Source: Theocolax elegans (taxonomy: Eukaryota > Arthropoda > Insecta > Hymenoptera > Cerocephalidae). From it: 64,000 nucleotides of DNA. This document shows positions 42,401-52,560 of this stretch, piece by piece. The position numbers and the translations under genes are program-made. Where the stretch lies: NCBI GenBank assembly GCA_026168455.1, contig CM047429.1, positions 36,688,066-36,752,065 of the forward strand, in the 5' to 3' direction. Under the pieces are notes generated by a model. It was not told where the DNA came from, ran no database searches, and saw nothing but the letters and a program-made list of their open reading frames with translations. The stretch's first letter is position 1. Each line of letters begins with the position of its first letter.

Positions 42401-44530
42401 ATATTCTCCTTTTTCATCGATATAATAATCTTGAATAAGTAGAAGATTTACATGATAATTCTTCTTACAAGATGTTATATGCAGAGTTGAGCAAAAATTA
42501 TTCGAATACGAATAACGAATAAAATGAAACGAATAATTATATAAATATTTTCTACGAATAAATTTATTCAACTAAAATCTTATTCGCATAGTTATTCGTT
42601 ATTTACATCTATTTATTTGTAATTCGGCTATTCGATTATTCATTTATTCGTAATTCTATATTCGATATTCAAATATTCGTTTCTAAAAGAGATAATTACC
42701 TTTTTGTATCAGAATTTTAATTAGATATTTTATTTACTTATTTTACTTAAATACTTAGATAATAATAGTACATTTCGTTAGTGCGTAAAATGGAGTTTTT
42801 CACCTCAAGTGCAATCTGCAAATAATCCGAAAATATTAAATTAAAAATCTGAAAACATTCATAAGGGCAGCTTAAAACAAAAGCAAGGGCATAGCGTTTC
42901 GATTAAAAAAAATGATTTTTTTTCAATAATAATTAAATAAGCAATTTTTGATCGGTAATTATTAGTCGAAAAAAGCATAAATTTTCAACGTAAATATCAT
43001 AATTAAATTATAAACTAAAGGAATGGCATTCAGGATTTTTTAAAAAATTTATTCTTTTGTTTATAAAAAAATATAAAAAAAATGGCCGTTTTTTGAGTCA
43101 GACACCCTCTTAAGATTGTATTTTCATCCATGGTATCAAAAAATATTGTTATTACAAGTGTGAAAGCTGGTACTTTACTCATGCGTGTGTTACCTACGTA
43201 CCCTTGTTCTGATAAACTCGCACTCGTTTGAAAACCAACGCTTTCACACTTGTATCGAAAACGACTATTATGGGCGCTTATTCTTATACACCTATTTAAT
43301 ATTTGTTTCAATTTTGAACAATCATCTAGATAATGTGACGAATAACGAATATTGCAGAGAGTAGATATCGCGAATAACGAATATCCCGAATAACGAATAG
43401 AAAGAAAAACGAATAACGGTTTCTATAAAATACGAATAACGCAAATAACGAATAATACGAATAAGAATAAAATTTTATTTCGATGAATAAATAGATAATT
43501 TTTAATTCGAATAATGCTCAACTCTGGTTATATGACATGGATTGACTATGTAACAATTATTAAATAGTTTTAAAATATATACATTGATTGAGACACAATT
43601 TTGTGACTCAAATTTCTTTAAATCTTTTAGTGTTATCGGAAAGTCTAGACCTTGAAAGTTTAAATCATTTTCATACTTTTTATAAACACTGACACATTCA
43701 CCATAATATTTTTGAGGATGTAAACCAGCTAAAACCGCTCACTTGAAACATTGATCATCTAGATTCTTTACATTAACACAGGCCTTTCTTTTTTCAATTG
43801 GATCTAGTAATGGAATATATGAACTTCCTTTCATGACTTCAAGCTTGTTAATGTTTATGGTGAAACTGAGAATTTGTCGAAGAGTCCATCCTGATCCTTT
43901 CTCTTCAAAATCATCCGTTTCTCGCTGAATAACTTGCTTGATGTGGAGATCAATCCATTCTTTTAAATCAATTGTCTTATATATTGAGCCATTCTCAGTG
44001 TTAAAGTACTTAACTTCACCAGTAACTGAATCACTTTTCTGCACTATATATTCGGCTGATAATTCAGCGTTGACTTTAAAAGAATTGTAATCATTTATCA
44101 ATTCCTTAATCTTTGACTCAAATACAACTTGTACGTCACGCATAAACGATACGATATCTAAGTGTCCCAGATTTGTTATAACACCAGATCTTATGCGTTT
44201 CTTGAAGGCCGATTGCATATCTTCCCATTGAACACGGTTCTCTTCTATCATTGACGATGATCCTAGATCCTGTACACGACCGCCTGTTTTTAATAAACTA
44301 TGCAACCTATTTTTAATACTTAATAGATGAGTCATAGCTGTCTGCCTTCTCTGTTTCTGTGCTCTTGAAAATTTTTCTATACATGGTAACTTCTCCAGGG
44401 CATCGATAGACTCCGTAGTCAAAGTTAACCATCGTAATATATCCGAAGGATCAGCATCACCCTTTGCTGCATAGTCCAAAGATTTCAGTAGCAATTTCAC
44501 TGTTGTTAAAAAGTATTCAAAAGAACTCAT
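39480..44530 (-). pseudogene. polB: Protein-primed DNA polymerase B (pPolB), multiply broken
   Basis: Minus-strand gene from 44530 to 39480. The N-terminal 263 codons are open to a TGA at 43739-43741. A hAT-type element interrupts the next part (42482-43528). The following part has a zinc-finger-like CYICDRCLRFFYSEDKLRKH and exonuclease motif I as YANFECLL, with Asn at the usual Asp. After stops at 41948-41950 and 41906-41908 comes the polymerase: YDANNLYGWAM (motif A), then a 1-nt frame break in a T run near 40497, then NTVYGKTMEN (motif B) and LLYTDTDSLIYEI (motif C, Asp residues kept). It would replicate the element from a protein primer. At least five independent lesions make it dead. Confidence 0.88.
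42482..43528. mobile_element. Non-autonomous hAT-type DNA transposon, 1047 bp
   Basis: Flanked by the perfect 8-bp duplication GTTATATG (42474-42481 and 43529-43536). Termini are CAGAGTTGAGCA and its reverse complement. The 8-bp duplication and CAG-start TIR are hallmarks of hAT elements. Both ends hold many copies of CGAATAACGAAT-type subterminal repeats, likely transposase-binding sites. No transposase frame is present; the inner AT-rich part shows only short frames. Confidence 0.92.
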
Positions 44531-45474
44531 CGCAGTAGATTGCTGGCTTGAGCTAATTAATTTCTACCTTGAATGTGTCCTTATATCTTCATTAGATAGG
44601 AGTGGGAGATGGTATCAATTAATATCAGAGAAGGGATAGCAGCGGTGGTAGTGGCGTCAAATATTTTAGATTGAGAAAGAGAGAAGGGATAAACGCTCAA
44701 TACTAACGGGATCTATATGTATATTATATAGGAGAGTAATGTATGTCAACTCAATACCACAACGATAAGCTTCCATTTACACATATACTAGTGATACTAT
44801 TACAATCACTATATATGCATAAGTTAAAATATAAGTATAATGTAGGAGCCTTTGCTATTAGAGCTGCTCCAGGCAAACTGATGCTCTCGCTGAGAGCGAG
44901 CCGTCTTTTATACACTCTTCAGATAGTGGGGATTGCGGCGCGGCGCTGCAGCTGCGTAGAAACTCTTATTTCCCATCTTTAGAATCTACTGTATAAAGTG
45001 ATAATATTTCAATGACTACATATACACAAGTTAAGATATAGAAAGAATGAATATAATATATACATATATACACAAGTTAAATATAGATATAAGTATAATG
45101 TAGGAGTCTTTGCTATTAGAGCTGCTCCAGGCAAACTGATGCTCTCGCTGAGAGCGAGCCGTCTTTTATACACTCTTAAGATAGTGGGGATTGCGGCGCG
45201 GCGCTGCAGCTGCGCACGCTGATGCGGTGGGGTTGCGTTGCAAGAGTGGGGTTGCGGTACGGCAGTGCCGCTAGGGTGATAGATGGTGGGGCTGTTGCTA
45301 TAAGAGGACTGCTTTTACAAGCCTGAGCATAGTTGCTTCTCATCACAAGCTTGAGAACAGTCTCTAGATATACATTTAAGTATTTGCGGTACCTTACTAA
45401 CGTTAAATCTATTCGTACGTATATCTGCTAATACATTATTTAAATGTACACTGTTATATTATCTATATTTAACG

Positions 45475-45505
<31 letters not shown>

Positions 45506-45534
45506 ATTTATTAACTGTATAATTCTAGATAGCT
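44531..45534. repeat. Intergenic region with a 258-bp-spaced tandem duplication
   Basis: A block of about 130 bp starting AAGTATAATGTAGGAGCC at 44833 recurs at 45091. It includes GCTCTCGCTGAGAGCGAGC, a short hairpin, and GCGGCGCGGCGCTGCAGCTGC, a GC-rich palindrome-like core. An (AT)n run lies at about 45475-45503. No gene recognised. The right end of locus B must lie in or before this region. Confidence 0.8.
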
Positions 45535-46193
45535 ATGGATTTTATACTAGATGTGCAAGGCTTCAAAGAAGCTTGTAATAAATTTATTGTAAAGGAGGTA
45601 GCCATAATGGCTTTACAAAATGATGCGACCCCAATCGTACTCTACTTTAAATTTCCGAGCAAGTGGGATAACCTCTCGAAAGACAATCAATCCATTAACA
45701 GATGGCTTGAATTAAATTACCACGGTATAGCTTGGACTTCAGGGGACATTCCATACGAAACTTTAAAATCATCACTGAGCAGTGCATTGCATGGAGCCGC
45801 TCGAATTTTTGTTAAAGGGCTCGAGATGAATAAGTGGTTAAACAAACTGCTACCACATAAGTAATTATATTAAAAATTTAATTAATGTATATATTACTTA
45901 ATAATAATAATAATTTTATTTTCAGACTCTTCTTAAATCTAGAAGATTTGGGATGCCCTACTCTAAAGAAACTTAAGATACCAGAACACGATGCATGCTC
46001 GATACATACTAGAAGGATTAACCCTATATGCGCAGTCGAAAATGTAAGAAAACTACAAGCTTGGTTGCTCCAAGGATTACGAAGAGAAGATGACGAGGGA
46101 GATATATTCGCAGTGAATGGAAGTAGTGATATTGAAGTACAAAGTGAATATAATAATAATGTAAACCCATTTCACAGTTCATTGTACAGTTAA
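45535..46193 (+). CDS. Two-exon gene of an unnamed insect protein family
   Basis: Exon 1 is 45535-45860 and exon 2 is 45926-46193, with a 65-bp intron (GTAATT...TTTTCAG). Splicing in phase 2 gives a 197-residue protein. It starts MDFILDVQGFKEACNKFIVK, has WLELNYHGIAWTSGDIPYE and KGLEMNKWLNKLLPH, and exon 2 supplies LNLEDLGCPTLKKL plus Cys and His residues (HDACSIHTRRINPICAVENV). I recognise this arrangement from repeated, unnamed insect proteins often found near mobile DNA, possibly a nuclease-like fold, but no catalytic motif is certain. The intron and intact frame suggest a recently functional gene. A polyadenylation-like AATAAA follows near 46260. Confidence 0.6.
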
Positions 46194-47324
46194 TCTACTA
46201 TTTTTAAGATTTATATTGTTAATGTATAAGTTTCTTGTATTTTTATAAAACAAAAAAAATAATAAAATCAATAAATATAATATAGAAAGTAAATGGAGAG
46301 ATGAGAAAAAAAGGAGCGTCTCACAAAAAAGGGCGGTGGTTGGGGCTCTTTCCACTTACTAAAAATTAATTTAAACACTCATTACTTTGTCTCTTAAAAT
46401 TACACACCTATAAACACACACACACGCACACACACATAACATTCTTTCATATACACACATACAAAATTATATACATATATAACATTTAAAATGAATCATT
46501 CTTTCATATAATACACATATAAAATTAATCATTCTCTTTCATATATATACACACACATATTATTTTTACACATACAATAACTAAATTTACATACTTTTTC
46601 TTTCTACCCTTAGATTCTTACACATTCATTATTTCACATACACACACACACGCAAATAAGAAAATAGATAAATTTTTTATTTACTTTTTTAATTTATTAA
46701 AAATACAATATAAAATAATACAAAATATTATATAAATTAAATATTATAAAAATATCTAAATATAATTTAAACTAAAATTTAAAAATCATAAACTTGTTTA
46801 TTTATACTATATAAAGGAGCACGAGGTGTACCTGTTGGAACAGGCTTTGGTCATGTTTTTTTTCGTGTCCAAGGCTGGTACACCTCATCCCTTACTATAA
46901 CTATTGATGGCCGCGGTCGTGATGACTCCGGCAATGCTAGCGACCTAAGAAGATCATCCAACGATTTGACAATCTCCTCAGGTCACAGCAACGAGGCCAT
47001 TGACTCCAATGGTGGCCGTTTTAAGGGCGACGGCGTCCGCGGTGTCGGTGGCCGCTCAGTTTGTAGTGGTGAGAAGTCTAGTCGTCTTCTCAGTCTCCGT
47101 GGTGGTTGGGGTGAAAATTGTATAATTGTAGGTGTTTTAGGGATTGTTTTGGGGGTAACGGGGAGTGGAGACGGCGGAGAAACGGGTGGGGTATTTTCTG
47201 GAAGCGGAGGAAGTGTAGGAGGAAGAGGGGGAAAAATGGGAGACAAAGGTGGTGGAGACGGTGTTGTTAAAGATTGAGAAAGAGGAGTAGGAGGAGGAGA
47301 CGGAGACTAGTCACGGGACACAAG
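46194..47324. other. AT-rich, CA-repeat and proline-rich reverse-frame region
   Basis: 46380-46640 has CA/TA-rich low-complexity DNA. At 46823-46832 and 46877-46886 the inverted pair GAGGTGTACC / GGTACACCTC encloses 44 bp, a possible hairpin. 46983-47246 is open on the minus strand with a Pro-rich peptide (PPLPPTLPPLPENTPPVSPP) and on the plus strand with a Gly-rich one; the Pro-rich reading could be a further exon of the 47325-47896 gene, but no clear splice path was found. Confidence 0.4.
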
Positions 47325-47896
47325 TTAAGACAAGGGACTAATCACCAAACACAAAACTGGCGGCGGTGTTGTTGGCCGTACCGGGCTAAGTGTCAGCGGT
47401 GAGTTCGGAGTCGGTGGCGGCTTAATGAATGGCAGCGGTGGTTCTGTTGCTACATACTTCAACCACTGCTGTTGAAAAAAAAATAATAAAATATTAAATC
47501 ATGTGTACGTGTGTGTGTTGGTTTGTATAAATATATAGTAAATATTTTTACCGTTGTTTGCTGCTTTATGATTGGTATCGGAGGTGGAGGTCGCGTCACC
47601 AAGCGTGATATTTCACTCGCAGTTCTAGCCACTGACACCACCATCACAGGGAGTTGATGCTTAAAAAACAAAAATATACATTATAAATGCATACCAATAT
47701 AAGAGAGAGAGAGATAAACTGTGTATAAAGAATGAGAGAGAAAGAGAAAATATGTATAAAAAATGAGAGAGAGAAAGTATGTATACATGTTCATCCATCT
47801 TGCTGAGAACTAATAATTTATTTAACTAACCACTGGCTTTTTATAGGCGCAAAGGGCGGAGCAACGTACTTTTCCAAGTACAACACCACCTCTACG
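47325..47896 (-). CDS. Candidate three-exon Pro-rich gene, 3' part
   Basis: On the minus strand, exon A 47896-47831, exon B 47659-47552 and exon C 47468-47325 have acceptor-like pyrimidine-AG and donor-like GT signals (GTTAGT after A, GTAAAA after B). All joins keep one frame to the TAA at 47325. The product contains VARTASEISRLVTRPPPPIP and WLKYVATEPPLPFIKPPPTP. The start lies upstream and was not found. Family unknown; low-complexity proline frames can arise by chance, so confidence is limited. Confidence 0.35.
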
Positions 47897-47922
47897 CTTA
47901 TAAAAATACAGTAGTTATTACA

Positions 47923-48110
47923 TTATAAAATGTTATTCATTTAAGCTAATCGATTAGTTTAAGGAAATAACATTTTATAATTTATAAAGATATTTAAATA
48001 TTATAAAACATATATTTATTTATATAGTTTTAAACATATAAGAGTTCTATTTGTTTATGTCTAAACATAACACATAGAACTCTTATATGTCTTTATAATA
48101 TATAAAACTG
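47923..48110. repeat. Two adjacent imperfect palindromes (MITE-like)
   Basis: 47923-47980 is a near-perfect palindrome with arms TTATAAAATGTTATT and AATAACATTTTATAA around CTAATCGATTAG. About 48025-48110 is a second foldback with arms ACATATAAGAGTTCTAT and ATAGAACTCTTATATGT. Confidence 0.8.
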
Positions 48111-48369
48111 TATAAAATATAAATGAAAAACGCGATCTCAATTGCTGATATAAAACACACACACTTTTTAAAACAAAACACAATGCTCGATTTCGCCGGC
48201 GAAAGAGCATTTCTATATACGATCGAATAATGAAAACACCGGGCATTCCAAAAAACTTAAAAAACAAGCTCGATTTTGCCGAAAGGTGAGAGAGCAACGC
48301 GTAGTAAACAAAATGTGCGCGAGTTAACACGTGGATCGGCTTAGCCATCGTTCAACAGCGCACGCCTGC

Positions 48370-48407
<38 letters not shown>

Positions 48408-48642
48408 CCGGCGTAAACACTCGGAGGTCGCATGCATCGGCTCCCGCGTGCGCGTCGGAGCCCGCGTAACCGATCGGGGTTCGCGCCGTACCGGTCGCAG
48501 CAAGCGTTAACGGGCGCAGCGTGCTACTGGCAGCTACCGTAAAACGTGCGCGACCCCCACCACCCGAAAAGGCTATGGGGATTCTGGGACACTGGGTTAA
48601 AATAACCTCCTACAATTCCACGATATGTAGATAACCCAAAAT
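48111..48642. other. GC-rich island with (GA)n tract, no gene
   Basis: A GA microsatellite covers about 48371-48404, followed by a GC-rich, CpG-rich patch to about 48560. The minus-strand 95-codon frame at 48348-48061 resembles no protein. It may be a promoter-like patch for the minus-strand gene to its left, but nothing decisive is seen. Confidence 0.35.
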
Positions 48643-48710
48643 GCTATGATGGTTCTGGGACTGTCCTAAAAAATACGTTTTTTCTAGGACTGTCGCAGAA
48701 CCATCATAGC
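48643..48710. repeat. 68-bp near-perfect palindrome
   Basis: Outer arms GCTATGATGGTTCTG and CAGAACCATCATAGC are exact. The inner part TCCTAAAAAATACG pairs with CGTTTTTTCTAGGA with few mismatches, giving a hairpin with almost no loop. Confidence 0.9.
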
Positions 48711-49567
48711 TTACCTAATGACCGCATGTCTCAGTATCCCAATTCCCTGCTCTAATGTGCCCAAGGCCAAAAATTCGATAGGACTTCAGACGGGCCCCAC
48801 TAAAAGATGCATAAACGAGTATTATTGTACGATAGGAGTTTGTCGATACTCTTTTTTAATGTTTATGGAGGCCCAAACCCCCCAAACGCAAGTTTTGTAA
48901 ATTTATAGCTTAAGTAATCATATTTTATATTTGTAATGGCATTTAACTCAAGGTTTATTGGGTAGAGTATAAACACGTAGTTTTCATTATAACATAGTAA
49001 TAGAGTAACTCAATCAATATTATACAACAATTTCAAAGAGAATTAAAAGTATTAATCCAGGTGAATTCGTATTGATCAAAATAAAAATTAAAAATGTAAA
49101 GATATATATATCTCTATAATATATAAATATTTCGCCGCCGCCGCCGCCGCCGTGTCTAATAATTCAGAATTCAGCATATATATATATATGTTATATATAT
49201 ATGTGTTATATATGTGAGTGTGTGTGTGTGTCTGTGTGTGCAGCGGAATATTTATTTAATATATATCTCTCTATAATATATAAATACTTCGCCGCCACCG
49301 TGTCTAAGAATTCAGGATTCAACATATATATACATATATATATATATATGGGAGATTCATACAAATACTTGAATAGAGTGTAGCTAAATTTTTAGACTTG
49401 AATATAAATTAGTACCAGAGCTGTAGCCGATCAAAAAATCGATTTTTTTGAAAAAATGACTTTTTGGACATTTTTATCACTTAATAACTCAAAATCTAAC
49501 AATTTTTTCTTTTATACATTAAATTTGAAAAAGTTTATAAATTTCAAGAATAATCTGTTGAAATATT
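48711..49567. repeat. AT-rich region with CGCCGCC-containing repeat units
   Basis: Two units of a dispersed repeat begin at about 49108 and 49262: an (AT)-rich TCTCTATAATATATAAATA block, then TTCGCCGCC(GCC)n, then GTGTCTAAGAATTCAGGATTC, then (AT)n. Further units occur near 50158, 59546 and 59838. No gene. Confidence 0.7.
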
Positions 49568-50130
49568 TAATTTATATTAACTTAAAACATTTAATATAGT
49601 TATAATTAATAAACAATATACTATTTATTGCTAGTCACTGATACTTTTCAATCTCTAAGCTGGTTAAAACACAAAACAGTAGGTATAAGTAATTATACCT
49701 ATTATATAATTGGATAAATACCTGAAACATTTATAATTCCAATAAATCCATATAACTGTTTACACCTACTGATTTGTGTTTTTAAGCAGCTTAGACATTG
49801 AAAAGTATCAGTGACTAACAATAAATAGTATATTTTAGTATTATTGAGGAATAATAGTGCCATATTGTTTGAATGCAAGTATACGGTTACTCTGTTTTTT
49901 TCATAAAATGCATTCGCTCTCTCTTTTTTTAAGAAATTCTAAAAACACCATAACTTTGTCTGAAATGCTCTGCCGCACTCAAACTTTGCATCATCTTGAG
50001 GGTAATTAATCATCGATGAATTAGATTTTTGGATGGATTAAATATTTTAGATCGTACAATCCTTTTTTTTACTATAAACGTTTTTATTAATTATAACTAT
50101 ATTAAATGTTTTAAACTAATATAAATTATG
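49568..50130. repeat. Foldback element with nested second foldback
   Basis: Outer arms of about 45 bp at 49568-49612 and 50085-50130 are reverse complements (core AAAACATTTAATATAGTTAT). Inside, 49614-49834 is a second imperfect palindrome with arms including AGTCACTGATACTTTTCAAT and its complement near 49810. No frames. It looks like one MITE inserted into another. Confidence 0.75.
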
Positions 50131-50561
50131 TTGTTATTGTTTCTAATATGTATAGTACATATCTCTATATAATATAAAATATATTTCGCCGCCGCTGCTG
50201 TAGTAGTAGTGATAAATGAACAAATTCACATTTTAAAATTTGCGCGCCAAAAATAAAACACTATCGCGTGAAAAAAGTATGAATTTGTTCACATATCTCT
50301 TCACTATTAGTTAAAATATTTCTTAAACATAACTCACATAGACTACATTTCGTTATTGAATATTTCGTTTTAAAAATATAAAAGTTTGCTAATCAATTTA
50401 GAATTGAGTTTAATATTCAGTATTTTTTTAATTAAAAGAAATAAAATATTGTAAGTAACAAGATATGTTAAAAAAACTACAGAATTTAATTCTAACCTTT
50501 ACAAAAATAAAACAAAAAGTTTATTACATACAGATACAGATACAGATATATATATATATAT
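50131..50561. other. AT-rich left flank of Gypsy-2
   Basis: Contains one more CGCCGCC repeat unit (about 50158-50215). Its end, 50479-50548, is the inverted copy of 59375-59443 on the other side of Gypsy-2. No gene. Confidence 0.6.
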
Positions 50562-51433
50562 TATAACGGTAATTCTTCTAGCGCATAATTACTGCGCAAT
50601 TACCGTCAACCACCGAATTTGTCGCGACTTGAGCATACACGCGTACATGAACGCGCCCCCCTACGAAGATTCGGCAACAACGCGCGGCGATCGCGAGACC
50701 GCGCATGAGGAGTCAGATTCGTTCCCGGCCGCGACTGAGTAACAGCGGTAATCCGTGTACACGCGGAAAAAGACCCGCGACGAGAACAGAGCGAGTGAGT
50801 GTGTGTGAGTGTGACCCGCCTCCGAATCCTACGAGAGACATCCTGAGGTCTATTGTCCGAGACCACCGTCGTCCCGAATGAACTTGCAAGTACGAGCGGA
50901 GTCAGTACCAACGAGCGTGCCCGAGTGAGTAACGTACCCTTGGCGATCGGCGCGAGGAACACTCGTGCGTCCTCTCGCAACGCGTTCCCGCGCATACTCA
51001 ACAACCTCCTCGCGATTTAGCTCGCGGCTTAGATTACGCGAAATAGTAGATTAGGTTTTAAGTCTGTATCCGTTGTAAAAGTACACTTTTATTAAAGAAG
51101 CAGTAAAAGAAAAATCTTTGTCTTGTCGTGTCACCTACTGTTCCTGCTTACCCCGCCGCCGCCGCGGGCGCGCTGACCTTCAGTCAACGGGCATTACTGG
51201 CTTGCCGTGCCTTGCGCTCTCGAGCGAGCGCAAGTCCCAGGAGGATTTCCCCGAGTATATCTCGGTAGACGTAGTTCGCCGAGCGGTGCGAACTTCGTGT
51301 TGTGTACGGGTAATACGGCGTCGAGTGCGCTCCGCCGCAGCGCAGGATCGCCGAGACGGTTTCTGCTGCCGTTCAGGTAATTAGCGCATAGTGCACACTG
51401 AGTGCAGTACATGTGTGAGATTTCCCCGTCACA
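50562..51433 (+). repeat. Gypsy-2 5' LTR
   Basis: Starts TATAACGG rather than TG and ends CCGTCACA. It has a CpG-rich centre with several inverted GGTAATT/AATTACC motifs at its left end. Nearly identical copy at 58459. Confidence 0.92.
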
Positions 51434-51435
51434 GC

Positions 51436-51452
51436 TGGCGCCCAACTCCTGG
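51436..51452 (+). other. Gypsy-2 primer-binding site
   Basis: TGGCGCCCAACTCCTGG begins two bases after the LTR end and shares its core with Gypsy-1. Confidence 0.85.
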
Positions 51453-52560
51453 TGTTCGGAATAGTAGGTTACGCGCAGAAAAACAATGGTTTTTCGCCGT
51501 TTGTTGTAAACGGGCGCGAGGAAACAGGAAAACTTTTTTTTTCTCTTAGACTCTAATTTTTCGTGTATTAATAAATCTTCCGTCACGTGTTTGCAATGAA
51601 TTTTAAGCGCAAATGTAGCGCACATATTAGATTGAGGAATCTAATTTAAAATTAGCAAACAAGCGTGTATCGACGTTAGGACACCTCGAAGGTGAGATCG
51701 ACGCGAGGAGGCACTCATCACGTGATAGTAAACAGAGCGCATTGTTTACATTTTCACTGTGTATAAACGCAGAAATGCCGAAATTATATAGAAATATAAT
51801 TTCAAACGCAATTCAAGATATTACTCGAGAATAATATCTTGAAATTCACACTCAAGAATTTTTCAATTTTTTTTTAAAAATTAAAGAGCCTTTAATTTGT
51901 TTAAAATTATAAGTTGTCTTTTGTAATTTTTCACAACGGAGCATTTGATGAGTGTCGCTCTAACTCTTTAATTTTTTTTTTGGTGTAATATTGAGACTAA
52001 TTTTATTTTTTTTAATATCAATTTAAATACTGAAATTAACACGAACTATTTTTGTTATTGTTCATGGGTATTCTTGGCGTGGCGTTGATTTCGCAAGTGG
52101 TTTTTTTTTTTTTTTTTTATTGAGAAAAATAAATATTATCAAATTACTTAAAATTTTCATGGATTGTTTATCAAACCGAATTTAATTAATTTAATTTTTT
52201 TTTCCAATTGCGAAAATAGAAATTTCTGCGTTACACCGCTGTGTCTGCGCAAGTGTGTAAGAGAATGCAACAATTTTTTTTATTTTTTTACTTTGTAAAC
52301 TTAATATTGTTTAATTTGCTATATTTATAAATTCATTGCTTGCAAATCGTATGCACATTTTGATTTATTATTGATAGCTCCTTTATTATTGAATATATAA
52401 TAAATCCGGCCAAAATATATTTTTGGAATTTAAATATTCCAAAAGTATATTAGAACGAATCTCAGTGTGAATGAGAACGCGCACACACAGTGGTAATTTT
52501 GCGTTATAAGCGCACTTGTAAAAAGTTAGTTTTACGTAGCGCAAACGACATTTTGCGAAA

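Larger units (their letters stand above)
28147..44530. mobile_element. Polinton/Maverick-like element, locus B
   Basis: Carries most of the Polinton module set. Minus-strand genes on the left: capsid, small LTxxN protein, penton-like, adenain-like protease, PLA2 protein. Plus-strand genes in the middle: packaging ATPase, two structural proteins, integrase with chromodomain. Minus-strand genes on the right: small protein and polB. Terminal inverted repeats were not found: the left side is cut at the Gypsy-1 junction and the right end after polB could not be placed, so the ends given are gene limits. It is interrupted by a LINE and a hAT-type element and has many point breaks. The relation to adintovirus-like and Polinton viruses is inferred from gene content. 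Confidence 0.85.

Noticed and set aside
43030..43311. 93-codon minus-strand frame inside the hAT element
   Set aside because: No BED zinc finger or hAT dimerisation motif; too short for a transposase.
46966..47277. Gly-rich 103-codon plus-strand frame
   Set aside because: Antisense of a Pro-rich low-complexity reading; neither is independently supported.
49100..49170. GCC trinucleotide run as a CpG-island promoter
   Set aside because: The same block recurs in a dispersed repeat inside AT tracts, so repeat identity is the better explanation.
50606..51625. Arg/Ser-rich frames in the Gypsy-2 LTR (also 58507-59315)
   Set aside because: GC-rich LTR sequence repeated at both ends; no domain.
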